This document shows positions 25,646 to 34,181 of a stretch of DNA of 64,000 nucleotides, in pieces. The number at the start of each line of letters is the position of its first letter. Within the stretch, counting starts at the first letter, position 1. Source of the stretch: Vreelandella glaciei (lineage in GTDB: Bacteria; Pseudomonadota; Gammaproteobacteria; Pseudomonadales; Halomonadaceae); contig NZ_JACCDE010000009.1 in the NCBI RefSeq assembly GCF_013415125.1, positions 1-64,000 of the forward strand, written 5' to 3'. A program made the position numbers and the translations under genes. The notes beneath the pieces are model-generated. The model was given only the letters and a program-made list of their open reading frames with translations, was not told the DNA's origin and searched no databases.

Positions 25646-26401
25646 GTGCGAATCGTATCTTGGAATTGTAGCGGTGGATTACGAAATAAGCTGCATGCGA
25701 CTGATAGACTAAATAGCGACGTTTTAATTGTTCAGGAATGTGAAGATCCATCCCGTTCAATATCGGCTTATCATCAATGGGCTGGTAACTATTTGTGGGT
25801 AGGCGATTCTAAAAACAAAGGGATTGGCGTATTTGCTAAGAATGGTCACAAGGTAAAAAAACTAGATTGGAGCAGCGAATACACATTAGCTATTGGCTAC
25901 AGTAAGAGTCATGCGTTGACATGGCGAACTGATGACCTAAAGCTGTTCTTGCCTTTTACTATCGATGACAAGATCAATGTGTTAGCGGTATGGAGTAAGG
26001 GGATAGACAGTCATAAGTTTGGTTATATAGGCCAAATTTGGAAGTATATTCAATTGCATAGAGTAGATATTTGTCGTCATAAAACGATTATCCTGGGGGA
26101 CTTTAACAGTAACTCTCGTTGGGATCGCTCGGATTGCTGGTGGAACCATTCGGATGTTGTTGGTGAGCTTGAAGAGATGGGCTTTGAGAGTCAATATCAC
26201 AAACAGGCTGATGAGCGTCAAGGAGAAGAATCAATACCAACATTTTTAATGCACAGGAAAGTAGAGAGGCCATATCATATTGACTATATTTTCACTTCGA
26301 CTGATATGAAAAATAGCAGCGAATTAACTATTGGCGATATGGTCGACTGGCTTTCGCTCAGCGACCATATGCCTTTAACACTAGATTGGTGCGAAGGATA
26401 A
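25646..26401 (+). CDS. Endonuclease/exonuclease/phosphatase-family protein
   Basis: A 251-residue protein of the DNase I/exonuclease III fold. MRIVSWNCSGGLRNK (Asn), VLIVQECEDP (the metal-binding Glu), ILGDFNSNS (GDFN) and the final LSDHMPLTLDW (SDH) give the full active-site order. The substrate could be nucleic acid, a phosphoinositide-like molecule or another phosphodiester. GTG 25646 follows AAAGGA. The gene is clearly more AT-rich than its neighbours and stands alone between a terminator and the convergent nirD gene, which suggests acquisition by transfer. Confidence 0.82.
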   Translation: MRIVSWNCSGGLRNKLHATDRLNSDVLIVQECEDPSRSISAYHQWAGNYLWVGDSKNKGIGVFAKNGHKVKKLDWSSEYTLAIGYSKSHALTWRTDDLKLFLPFTIDDKINVLAVWSKGIDSHKFGYIGQIWKYIQLHRVDICRHKTIILGDFNSNSRWDRSDCWWNHSDVVGELEEMGFESQYHKQADERQGEESIPTFLMHRKVERPYHIDYIFTSTDMKNSSELTIGDMVDWLSLSDHMPLTLDWCEG

Positions 26402-26402
26402 T

Positions 26403-26807
26403 TTACCCCTCAACCCACACCTCATCACCTTTAAATTCGATCTTCCAGGCGCGCAGTTTGACGCTCTCATCCTCCAGACACTGGCCATCTTCAAGACGGA
26501 AGTGCTGCTTGTAGATAGGCGAGGCGACGACGGCGGCGCCTTTAAGGTCACCGACGATGCCGCGGGCGATCACATTGGCCTTGGAGAAGGGATCAAAATG
26601 GTCGAGGGCGTAAAGTTCGTGATCCTTTCCTTGTCTCAGCCCTGGCAAGTAAAAAATAGCCACTTGGGCGGGGCCATCGGCGGTTTCAATCCAGGCGGCG
26701 ACGCCCGAAAACTCGACAAGATCGGCCTTGGTGCAGACCTTTTGCCACGTCTTGGTGGTTTGTTCCGCCATGGTATCCATCTCTTTTTTCAGTGCCGTTG
26801 CGGTCAT
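26403..26807 (-). CDS. nirD: Nitrite reductase (NADH) small subunit
   Basis: A 134-residue Rieske-fold protein of the NirD type, which lacks the cluster cysteines of true Rieske proteins. WQKVCTKADLVEFSGVAAWI, AIFYLPG and the block VASPIYKQHFRLEDGQCLED match the family. It is the small partner of NirB. ATG 26807 is preceded by GAGG at a spacing of about 6. It begins 40 bp after the nirB stop and is the last gene of the leftward nitrite operon; its stop nearly touches that of the convergent nuclease-like gene. Confidence 0.92.
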   Translation of the reverse strand: MTATALKKEMDTMAEQTTKTWQKVCTKADLVEFSGVAAWIETADGPAQVAIFYLPGLRQGKDHELYALDHFDPFSKANVIARGIVGDLKGAAVVASPIYKQHFRLEDGQCLEDESVKLRAWKIEFKGDEVWVEG

Positions 26808-26847
26808 GAGTTGCCTCGTTTTTATTCAGAGTCAGTTAACGCATCAA

Positions 26848-29370
26848 TCAAGCAGGCCGAAGCTGGCCACGTTCACTGGTCATAATGATGGACGGATCCG
26901 GACGGTCGTCGTTGACGAAGCTGCGGAAGCGCTTGAGCTTTTCCGGGTCGCTAATGGCGTCGGCCCATTCGCACTGGTAGGTGTCCACCACGGTTTGCAT
27001 CTGACGCTCCAGCTCGTCGTTGATACCCAGGCTATCTTCCAGAATCACCTCTTTAAGATACTCCAGGCCGCCGTCAAGATTTTCACGCCATACCGAGGTG
27101 CGCTGCAGCCGGTCGGCGGTGCGCACGTAGAACATTAAGAAGCGGTCAATAGTGCGGTAGAGCTGCTCGTCGTCCAGGTCGGTAGCGAACAGTTCGGCGT
27201 GGCGAGGGCGCATGCCGCCGTTACCGCACACGTACAAATTCCAGCCGTTTTCGGTGGCGATAATGCCAATATCTTTGCTCTGGGCCTCGGCGCACTCGCG
27301 GGTGCAGCCGGAAACGCCGAATTTGATCTTGTGAGGGGAACGCAGGCCTTTGTATCGGTTCTCCAGCTGGATCGCCATGCCAACGCTGTCCTGCACGCCG
27401 TAGCGGCACCAGGTGCTGCCCACACAAGATTTCACCGTGCGCAACGATTTACCATAGGCGTGACCGGTCTCGAAGCCCGCGGCAATCAGCTCGCTCCAGA
27501 TATCCGGCAGGTCTTCCAGCCGCGCGCCGAACAAGTCGATACGCTGGCCGCCCGTCACCTTGGAGTAGAGGCTATATTTGTTGGCCACTTCGCCCAGGGC
27601 GATCAGTTTGTCGGGCGTAATCTCACCACCAGCCACACGCGGCACCACCGAGTAGGTGCCGTTTTTCTGCATGTTAGCCATAAAGGTGTCGTTGGTATCC
27701 TGCAACGGGATATGCGCCGCATCGGTGATCGGCTCATTGAAGCAGGAGGCCAGAATGGACGCCACGGCGGGTTTGCAGATGTCGCAGCCCAGACGGTGGG
27801 TGTCGGCGTTGCCGTGTTTTTCAATCAAGTCGGTGAAGGTTTTAATGCCCTCTACACGGACGATATCGTAAAGTCCCTGGCGGGTATGGGCGAAGTGCTC
27901 GCAAATCGATTTATCGACTTCCACGCCGCGGGCTTCCAGCTCGTGATCCACCACGCTTTTAAGCAGCGCGGTGCAGCCGCCGCAGCCGGTGCTGGCCTTG
28001 GTGGCGCCTTTGACGCCACCAAGATCTACCGCACCGCCGTCAATCGTGGCGCAAATGTCGCCCTTGGTGACGTTATGGCAAGAGCAGATGGTGGCAGTTT
28101 CGGGCAGTGCACCGGGGCCGAGCGTTGGCGCGGCGCCGCTGCTTTGCGGCAGAATCAGCGAGGCGGGTTCAGCGGGCAGCTCAATACCGTTGGAATAGTA
28201 CTGCAGCAGCGTGTCGTAAACGCCGTTGTCGCCGACCAGCATGGCGCCCAATAGTTTTTTACCATCGCTGGAGACTACCAGCTTGCGGTACTCCTGCTTG
28301 ATGGGATCCAGGTAGCGAAACATCCGCGCGCCGGGGTTCTGGGTACCGTGAGCATCGCCAATCGAACCCACATCCACGCCCAGTAGCTTGAGCTTTGTGC
28401 TCATATCGGCGCCGCCAAACTGGATATCGCCTTCGGTTAGCGTCGACAGCGCCGTTTTGGCCATCTGGTAGCCTGGTGCCACCAAGCCGAAAATGCTTTG
28501 GTTCCATAGTGCGACTTCGCCAATCGCCAGAATGGCCGGATCGTTGGTGAGGCACTGGTTATCCACTACCACGCCGCCGCGTTCGCCAATTTCCAGACCG
28601 CAGTCACGGGCTAGTTGATCGCGGGGGCGAATGCCCGCCGAGAACACGATCAGGTCGGTTTCCAATACTTTGTCGTCCTGGAAGACCATGCGGTGTCGGC
28701 TCGCCTCGCCATCTTCAATGCGCTGGGTGGCACGCTCAGTGAGCACCTGTACACCCAGGGCTTCGATTTTTTCGCGCAGCAGCTCGCCGCCTTCATTATC
28801 CACCTGCATGGGCATCAGGCGTGAGGCGAACTCCACCACGGCGGTATCCAGGTTTAGGCCGCGCAGGGCGTTAGCCGCTTCCAAGCCGAGCAGGCCACCG
28901 CCCACCACCACGCCGGTGGTAGCGTTTTCGGCGGCGGCCTGAATGGCGTCCAGGTCGTCCAGGGTGCGGTAAACCAGGCAGCCATCGCGGTCGTTACCGG
29001 GAATCGGCGGCACAAAGGGGAAGGAGCCGGTGGCCAACACCAAGCGGTCATACGGGTAACGGCCTTGGTCGGTGACCACTTCTTGCGCGTTGCGGTCGAT
29101 CTCGATTACAGCCTCGCCAGTGCGCAGTTCCACGCCGCTTACGGTGTAGTAATCCGCTTCGCAAAGCGCGAGCGAATCGGCGTCGCGGCCGCTGAAGTAT
29201 TCAGATAGATGTACCCGGTCGTAAGCGCGGTGGCGCTCTTCGCCAAACACGGTGACCTGATAGCGCTCAAGGGCACCGTTATCGACGAGCTGCTCGACCA
29301 GGTGGTGGCCGACCATGCCGTTGCCGATAATAATAAGCTGTTCGGGAGCTGCCGTTTTTGGGCTAGACAT
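26848..29370 (-). CDS. nirB: Nitrite reductase (NADH) large subunit
   Basis: An 840-residue enzyme that reduces nitrite to ammonium with NAD(P)H in the cytosol. The FAD/NAD domain starts at LIIIGNGMVGHHLVEQL, with a second nucleotide site at GVVVGGGLLGLEAANAL. A BFD-like [2Fe-2S] segment follows (ICSCHNVTKGDI, STGCGGC). The siroheme/[4Fe-4S] part has C-x5-C in CVGSTWCRYG and C-x3-C in GVSGCTRECAEAQ. All cofactor cysteines are present and the length is normal. Its ATG overlaps the stop of the upstream reductase gene (TAATG). Confidence 0.95.
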   Translation of the reverse strand: MSSPKTAAPEQLIIIGNGMVGHHLVEQLVDNGALERYQVTVFGEERHRAYDRVHLSEYFSGRDADSLALCEADYYTVSGVELRTGEAVIEIDRNAQEVVTDQGRYPYDRLVLATGSFPFVPPIPGNDRDGCLVYRTLDDLDAIQAAAENATTGVVVGGGLLGLEAANALRGLNLDTAVVEFASRLMPMQVDNEGGELLREKIEALGVQVLTERATQRIEDGEASRHRMVFQDDKVLETDLIVFSAGIRPRDQLARDCGLEIGERGGVVVDNQCLTNDPAILAIGEVALWNQSIFGLVAPGYQMAKTALSTLTEGDIQFGGADMSTKLKLLGVDVGSIGDAHGTQNPGARMFRYLDPIKQEYRKLVVSSDGKKLLGAMLVGDNGVYDTLLQYYSNGIELPAEPASLILPQSSGAAPTLGPGALPETATICSCHNVTKGDICATIDGGAVDLGGVKGATKASTGCGGCTALLKSVVDHELEARGVEVDKSICEHFAHTRQGLYDIVRVEGIKTFTDLIEKHGNADTHRLGCDICKPAVASILASCFNEPITDAAHIPLQDTNDTFMANMQKNGTYSVVPRVAGGEITPDKLIALGEVANKYSLYSKVTGGQRIDLFGARLEDLPDIWSELIAAGFETGHAYGKSLRTVKSCVGSTWCRYGVQDSVGMAIQLENRYKGLRSPHKIKFGVSGCTRECAEAQSKDIGIIATENGWNLYVCGNGGMRPRHAELFATDLDDEQLYRTIDRFLMFYVRTADRLQRTSVWRENLDGGLEYLKEVILEDSLGINDELERQMQTVVDTYQCEWADAISDPEKLKRFRSFVNDDRPDPSIIMTSERGQLRPA

Positions 29371-30689
29371 TATGCCACCTCTAAGGTCGATAAATGGGGA
29401 GTGTCGCTCTGCTGTTCCGCTATGTTGGCCTGGAGTACTTCAACATCAGCGGCACCAAACAGCAGGGCGTGGCGGTAAGCGTTGAGATCGTTACCTGCGA
29501 GCGCCTGCTCGAAGTACCAGGGGCCTTGGCTGGTGTCGCCGTAAAGCACAGCGCCTTCAATCTGGCCGTTGCGTAGCAGCAGGCGGCGGTAGTCACCACG
29601 CTCAATATCGTGGTAATTCAGCACTTCGTGCTCGGCGCTGGCCTTGGTGGGGCCAAAGGCATAGAGCGCCACGCCGCTGATTTTGAGTTTGGTGGCGCTG
29701 GGAGCATCCGCGTAGCCAAGGGTAGGTGTGCCACCTAGCCGGGCGGCGAGTACTTCCACCTGACGCCAGATCGGTTCCACCAAGCCGTACGTAGTGCCAT
29801 CAAATTGGCAGCACTCACCCAGTGCTGAAATCGCTGGGTCGCTGGTGGTGAGAAACTCATCCACCACGATAGCGCGCTCGGTGGTCAGGCCTGCCTGGTG
29901 GCCAAGTGCTGCGTTAGGTGTAATGCCCGCTGCAACAATGACGCTCGTGGCAGCCAGTTGGCGGCCATCATCAAGATGAAGCTTGCTGACCTGTCCTTGG
30001 GCGTCGCCCTCAAGCCGTGCTAGCTGGGCGCCGGTAATAATCTTCAAGCCGCGCTGGGACAGTTCGTTTTCAAGCAGGTGTGAGGCGGTGGTATCCAACT
30101 GGCGATTCATTAAGCGTTCACTGCGCTGGAGTACGCTGACGCTGATATCGTTGCCGCGCTTACGCAGCCCCTCGGCAGCTTCCAGGCCTAGCAGGCCGCC
30201 ACCAATCACGACTGCCTCACCACCGCGTTGAGCGATGTCGGTCAGCGCATCAGCATCTTGCAAGTCACGAAAACCGTGCACGCCCGCAAGCTCAATCCCA
30301 GGTACATCGGGCATCGCTGGGCGCGAGCCGGTAGCAAGCACTAGGTGGTCGTAAGGCAGTGTGCGGCCGGTGTGGGTGACCACGGTTCGGCGGTCGCGAT
30401 GAAGGGCGTCGACTTTTTCGCCAAGAATCAGCGTGACACCCTGGTCCTCGTACCACTGAGTATCACGCAGAGTAAGTGCGTCCTGAGTCATCTCGCCGGC
30501 CAGCAGTGGCGAGAGTAGAATACGGTTATAAGCGGGAGTTGGCTCAGCGCCAATCACCGTGATGTGCTGAGGACGCGTGGGTAGTTTCACCAACGCCTCA
30601 ATCAGGCGGTGGCTGGCCATGCCGTTGCCAATAATCACCAGGTGGTCATTGAGATGATCATTGTGTGAGCACCGGGAAGTGGTTTCCAT
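29370..30689 (-). CDS. NAD(P)/FAD-dependent oxidoreductase of the nitrate/nitrite operon (NasB/NirB N-domain-like)
   Basis: A 439-residue flavoprotein related to the N-terminal half of NirB: HLVIIGNGMASHRLIEALVK, LATGSRPAMPDVPG, a second nucleotide site AVVIGGGLLGLEAAEGLRKR and an FAD site at the ALGECCQFDGTTYGL block. It lacks the siroheme part and probably passes electrons from NAD(P)H to the nitrate reductase NasA, as reductase subunits in similar operons do. ATG 30689 is chosen because GAGGAG precedes it by 7; the longer frame from 30785 would run through the terminator. It is the first gene of the leftward operon. Confidence 0.85.
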   Translation of the reverse strand: METTSRCSHNDHLNDHLVIIGNGMASHRLIEALVKLPTRPQHITVIGAEPTPAYNRILLSPLLAGEMTQDALTLRDTQWYEDQGVTLILGEKVDALHRDRRTVVTHTGRTLPYDHLVLATGSRPAMPDVPGIELAGVHGFRDLQDADALTDIAQRGGEAVVIGGGLLGLEAAEGLRKRGNDISVSVLQRSERLMNRQLDTTASHLLENELSQRGLKIITGAQLARLEGDAQGQVSKLHLDDGRQLAATSVIVAAGITPNAALGHQAGLTTERAIVVDEFLTTSDPAISALGECCQFDGTTYGLVEPIWRQVEVLAARLGGTPTLGYADAPSATKLKISGVALYAFGPTKASAEHEVLNYHDIERGDYRRLLLRNGQIEGAVLYGDTSQGPWYFEQALAGNDLNAYRHALLFGAADVEVLQANIAEQQSDTPHLSTLEVA

Positions 30690-30731
30690 GGGTGGCTCCT
30701 CTGTGTCTTTGTGGCTTCTTGAGCACCAAAC

Positions 30732-30794
30732 AAAAAACGCCCCTAACGCACCTTCCTTTCCACAATGTGGAGAAAGAGGGAGCATCAGGGGCGT
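30732..30794 (-). promoter_or_regulatory. Leader attenuator (intrinsic terminator) before the nirBD operon
   Basis: On the minus strand ACGCCCCT pairs with AGGGGCGT and is followed by six T residues (plus-strand A-run 30732-30737). The loop holds a second stem, TCCAC-ATT-GTGGA. It ends 43 bases before the first gene, so transcription would stop unless the terminator is overcome. Upstream in the leader, on the same strand, GTTTAAA and TTTAAAC (about 30815-30836) form another hairpin. The layout fits ANTAR-type antitermination by the NasR protein encoded at 53469-54752. Confidence 0.75.
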
Positions 30795-30969
30795 CGTTGC
30801 CCGATAGCGTTGTTTAAAATCTATGCTTTAAACGCGCGGCAACCGCCATTGGCTGCCAGCTGATTAAAAACCTTACCGTGTATAAAGCAAGGAACTAGCC
30901 AACTGGCCATTAATCACCATTTATCCAAGCACGTCAGTTGTTTAGGAAATGATGGTAGGGGAACAGTCG

Positions 30970-31000
30970 CATCGCTGTTAGAGCAAGCTGCACAGCGATG
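30970..31000. repeat. 9-bp inverted repeat in the nitrate intergenic region
   Basis: CATCGCTGT (30970-30978) and ACAGCGATG (30992-31000) are perfect arms around 13 bases. It could be a regulator-binding site or an RNA hairpin; neither is shown. The rest of the 30795-31223 interval holds a further small stem CACGC-CATTTA-GCGTG near 31030-31046 and AT-rich stretches, but no open frame I can support. Confidence 0.5.
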
Positions 31001-31223
31001 GTGCGAAAAGGGAGGCGGTGTGCACTCTCACACGCCATTTAGCGTGACCACCGTGCCAAAAAGAGCGTTGCGTGAAGACCTTTTGTTTTTTTAACTATTT
31101 GTTTTTCAGTAGTTAATTTTCAATAGGCCGGTTGTCGGCTTGGCTCTTGCAGCTATCAAGGCAATAAGTGAGTTAACAAGGAATAAGCGCTCATTGTTTG
31201 GCGATGGCAGCGAACAATTCCAA

Positions 31224-31273
31224 AGCCGTTAGAAAAACAACTAGCCGTTAGAAAATGTGTAGCTGTTAGTAAG
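31224..31273 (+). repeat. Direct repeats upstream of the nasA leader hairpins
   Basis: AGCCGTTAGAAAA occurs at 31224-31236 and again at 31243-31255, and a variant AGCTGTTAGTAAG at 31261-31273. Offsets are 19 and 18 bases, close to two helical turns, so they may be stacked protein-binding sites in the promoter, or a slippage product. Confidence 0.6.
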
Positions 31274-31294
31274 TCTTCAATTGTTTGAAGAGAC

Positions 31295-31404
31295 TACTGC
31301 AAAGAGTACTGCACCGAAGAAGGTGCGCTGTGGCAACGACGTCCAGCCCTCTTCTCTAAATGCGTTTATAGAGCGCATTAGAGAACGGGACTGGGCGTTT
31401 TTTT
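31295..31404 (+). promoter_or_regulatory. nasA leader: two hexaloop hairpins followed by an intrinsic terminator
   Basis: TACT-GCAAAG-AGTA (31295-31308) and GCACC-GAAGAA-GGTGC (31311-31326) are adjacent stems, each with a 6-nt loop, two bases apart. A large terminator follows: ACGTCCAG (31339-31346) pairs with CTGGGCGT (31391-31398), the inner stem TCTCTA/TAGAGA and ATGCG/CGCAT extends it, and a T-run ends at 31404. Paired hexaloop hairpins ahead of a terminator are the hallmark of ANTAR antitermination (NasR on nasF). The loops do not match the A1/G4 rule I recall for ANTAR sites, so the exact site remains open. Confidence 0.75.
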
Positions 31405-31439
31405 ATGCTTGGCGCGAATGAGGAATCCGAGGAGTAGCT

Positions 31440-34181
31440 ATGACTCAGGCCAAAACCACATGCCCCTACTGCGGCGTCGGCTGTGGCGTGACGGCGACCA
31501 TTGAAGCGGGCACGCTGAGCGCTGTAGAAGGCGACCGTGAGCACCCTGCGAATTATGGTCGGCTGTGTGTCAAAGGTTCTGCGCTGCATGAGACGTTGGG
31601 TGAGCAGGGCCGCCTGACTCACCCACGTGTAGATGGCGTTGAGGTTGCCTGGGAGTCCGCACTGAACATCACCGCTGAGCGTTTAAACGCCCTGCGGGCC
31701 GAGCATGGCAATCATAGCGTAGCGGCGTACCTGTCGGGGCAGCTCTTAACTGAAGATTACTATGTGGCCAATAAGCTGTTTAAAGGCTTTTTGGGCACGC
31801 CTCATTTAGATACCAACTCGCGACTGTGCATGGCCTCTGCGGTGGCTGGCTATAAGCGTGCTTTCGGTGCGGATGCGGTGCCGTGCAACTACGAAGACTT
31901 GGAAGAGGCGGAGTTGGTCGTGTTGGTGGGTTCCAACTTGGCCTGGAACCATCCGGTGCTTTACCAACGCATAAAAATCGCTAAAGAGCGCAACCCTCTG
32001 ATGCGCTTGGTCGTCATCGACCCGCGCGTGACCGATAGCTGTGAAATCGCTGACCTCTACCTGGGGATTAAGCCGGGCAGCGATGCTTACCTATTTAATG
32101 GTCTGCTGGCGTGGATGGCAAAGCGTCGCAAGCTCGATACCCTCTATCTTGAGCGTCACACCGAAGGCGTTGAAAAGGCCTTAGCGGCAGCTCAACAAAC
32201 CGCTGGGTCGGTGGCGGAAGTAGCGGCTGCCTGTGATGTCGACCCCGAGCGTCTGGAAACCTTCTACTACTGGTTTGCCAGCCAACTGCATGTGGTCACG
32301 CTCTATTCCCAAGGCGTTAACCAATCCGCTAGCGGCACCGATAAATGCAATGCGATTATTAACTGCCACCTGGCGGGCGGAAAAATCGGTTTGCCGGGGG
32401 CAGGGCCGTTCTCGATTACCGGCCAACCCAATGCCATGGGCGGGCGCGAAGTAGGTGGGCTGGCAAACCAGCTAGCTGCGCATATGGATTACCACACCCC
32501 CGGCGCCATTGATCTGGTCAGCCGTTTCTGGGCGACCGATAATCTCACGCCCATTCTGCCGGAAGAGCCGGGTTATAAAGCGGTGGAACTGTTTGAAGCC
32601 ATTGAGCGAGGCGAGATAAAAGCGCTCTGGGTGATGGCCACCAATCCCGCGATTAGCCTGCCCGATGCCGCGCGGGTGCGCGCTGCGCTGGAAAAATGCC
32701 CGCTGGTGATTGTCTCTGAGTGTGCCGCCCATACTGATTTGCTGCCTTATGCAGATATCGTGCTGCCAGCCTCGGGCTGGTCGGAAAAAGATGGCACCGT
32801 GACTAACTCCGAGCGGCGCATCTCCCGCCAGCGGGGCATGCTGCCACCCCCAGGTGAAGCCCGCCACGACTGGTGGATAATGTGTGAGGTGGCGAATCGT
32901 CTGGGGTTTGCCGAGGCGTTTAACTATGCGCATCCCTGGGAGATTTTCGACGAGCACGCTCGTCTCTCTGGGTTTGAAAACGGGCTTGAAAACGGAGTTG
33001 ATAACAGCACAGTGCCCGGCAGCCCGCAGCGGTTGTTTGATATATCAGGTTTGGTGGGCCTGGGCCGGGATGGTTACGACGCCTTAGCACCGATTCAATG
33101 GCCGGTCACAAAGACCGCCCCCCATGGCACGGCACGGCTGTTTGAGGATGGCAAATTTGCCACCGCGAATGGTCGCGCCAAGCTGCTGGCGATCACGCCC
33201 CAAGGGCCTGAACAGGCGCTGAGTACCGCTTACCCACTGCGTCTGAACACCGGCCGGATTCGTGATCAGTGGCACACCATGACCCGCACCGCTCGCTCAC
33301 CGCGGTTAATGAATCACCGCGCCGAACCCTTTATGGATGTGCACCCAGAGGATGCCCACACCGCCGGTGTTATGGATCAAGGGCTGGCAGTGTTAACCGC
33401 CGCGAAAGGCGAATTTCGCGCTCGGGTGCGGGTCTCCAATGCCCAACGCCGCGGTGAGGTTTTCGTACCCATCCACTGGACTGACTGCTTTACCCAGCAG
33501 GCCAGAAGCAGCGCGCTGATCGACAGCATTACCGACCCGCTCTCTGGGCAGCCTGAATCTAAGCACGGCGCCGTGGCGCTGGCGCCTCTGGCTACTGATT
33601 GGCAGGCCACTCTACTGGTCGCCGGAGGGGCAACGGAATCAACACCTTGGTGCACCAGTGCCTATTGGACACGTATTCCCATGCGCGGCTGCCAGCGCTG
33701 GCAACTTGCCCATACGCAGTCGGTTAACGATTGGTTGGCGCAGTTGAAAGAGTGGCTGCCTGGGGAAGTGGCGGTGGTCAGCCAAGACCCCACTAACGCA
33801 CGTCTGCGTGCCGCCTGCGTGGAAAACGGTCAGTTGCGCTGGTGGCTGATGGTTGGCCCGCCCAACGAGTTGCCAGGGTTAGCGTGGCTGGAAGCGCGTT
33901 TTAACGAGGCGGCGCTGAGCGATACCCACCGCCGCCGCCTATTAGCCGGCTGTGACGACGGCGCTGCGGATACCGGCCCGGTGGTATGCAGTTGCCACCA
34001 AGTAGGCCAAACCACCATCGTCAATGCTATCCGCGAGGGCGACACCAGCGTAGAAGCGTTGGGCGCCAGACTCGCTTGCGGCACCCAGTGCGGTAGCTGT
34101 ATTCCCGAATTGAAATCACTGATTGAAGAGGAGCGGCCCAATGCCCGCACTAAGCAACCCCTTGCTACAGAAGTGGTTTAA
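31440..34181 (+). CDS. nasA: Assimilatory nitrate reductase catalytic subunit
   Basis: A 913-residue molybdopterin enzyme. The N-terminal [4Fe-4S] ligands are C8, C11, C15 and C43. The Mo-bis-MGD blocks include LDTNSRLCMASAVAGYK, GSNLAWNHPVLYQRI, GQPNAMGGREVGGLANQL and LNTGRIRDQWHTMTRT. At the C-terminus a BFD-like [2Fe-2S] segment is present (VVCSCHQVG, CGTQCGSC), as in NasA of Klebsiella and Pseudomonas. It reduces nitrate to nitrite in the cytosol. GAGGAG precedes ATG 31440, and the attenuator lies just upstream. The 3' end overlaps the cobA start by 41 bases. Confidence 0.95.
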   Translation: MTQAKTTCPYCGVGCGVTATIEAGTLSAVEGDREHPANYGRLCVKGSALHETLGEQGRLTHPRVDGVEVAWESALNITAERLNALRAEHGNHSVAAYLSGQLLTEDYYVANKLFKGFLGTPHLDTNSRLCMASAVAGYKRAFGADAVPCNYEDLEEAELVVLVGSNLAWNHPVLYQRIKIAKERNPLMRLVVIDPRVTDSCEIADLYLGIKPGSDAYLFNGLLAWMAKRRKLDTLYLERHTEGVEKALAAAQQTAGSVAEVAAACDVDPERLETFYYWFASQLHVVTLYSQGVNQSASGTDKCNAIINCHLAGGKIGLPGAGPFSITGQPNAMGGREVGGLANQLAAHMDYHTPGAIDLVSRFWATDNLTPILPEEPGYKAVELFEAIERGEIKALWVMATNPAISLPDAARVRAALEKCPLVIVSECAAHTDLLPYADIVLPASGWSEKDGTVTNSERRISRQRGMLPPPGEARHDWWIMCEVANRLGFAEAFNYAHPWEIFDEHARLSGFENGLENGVDNSTVPGSPQRLFDISGLVGLGRDGYDALAPIQWPVTKTAPHGTARLFEDGKFATANGRAKLLAITPQGPEQALSTAYPLRLNTGRIRDQWHTMTRTARSPRLMNHRAEPFMDVHPEDAHTAGVMDQGLAVLTAAKGEFRARVRVSNAQRRGEVFVPIHWTDCFTQQARSSALIDSITDPLSGQPESKHGAVALAPLATDWQATLLVAGGATESTPWCTSAYWTRIPMRGCQRWQLAHTQSVNDWLAQLKEWLPGEVAVVSQDPTNARLRAACVENGQLRWWLMVGPPNELPGLAWLEARFNEAALSDTHRRRLLAGCDDGAADTGPVVCSCHQVGQTTIVNAIREGDTSVEALGARLACGTQCGSCIPELKSLIEEERPNARTKQPLATEVV

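Noticed and set aside
27199..28254. Long plus-strand frame (351 codons) opposite nirB
   Set aside because: It is the antisense shadow of a well-conserved gene; composition is low-complexity Ala/Gly/His, with no ribosome site or recognisable domain.
31021..31080. Sigma-54 promoter in the nitrate region (TGGCACGG on the minus strand)
   Set aside because: The -24-like GG is present, but the required GC is missing at the -12 position; spacing elsewhere in the region also fails.
31311..31326. NtrC-binding site (GCACC...GGTGC) before nasA
   Set aside because: The half-sites are one base too far apart for the usual NtrC spacing, and the element fits better as the second of two adjacent RNA hairpins.
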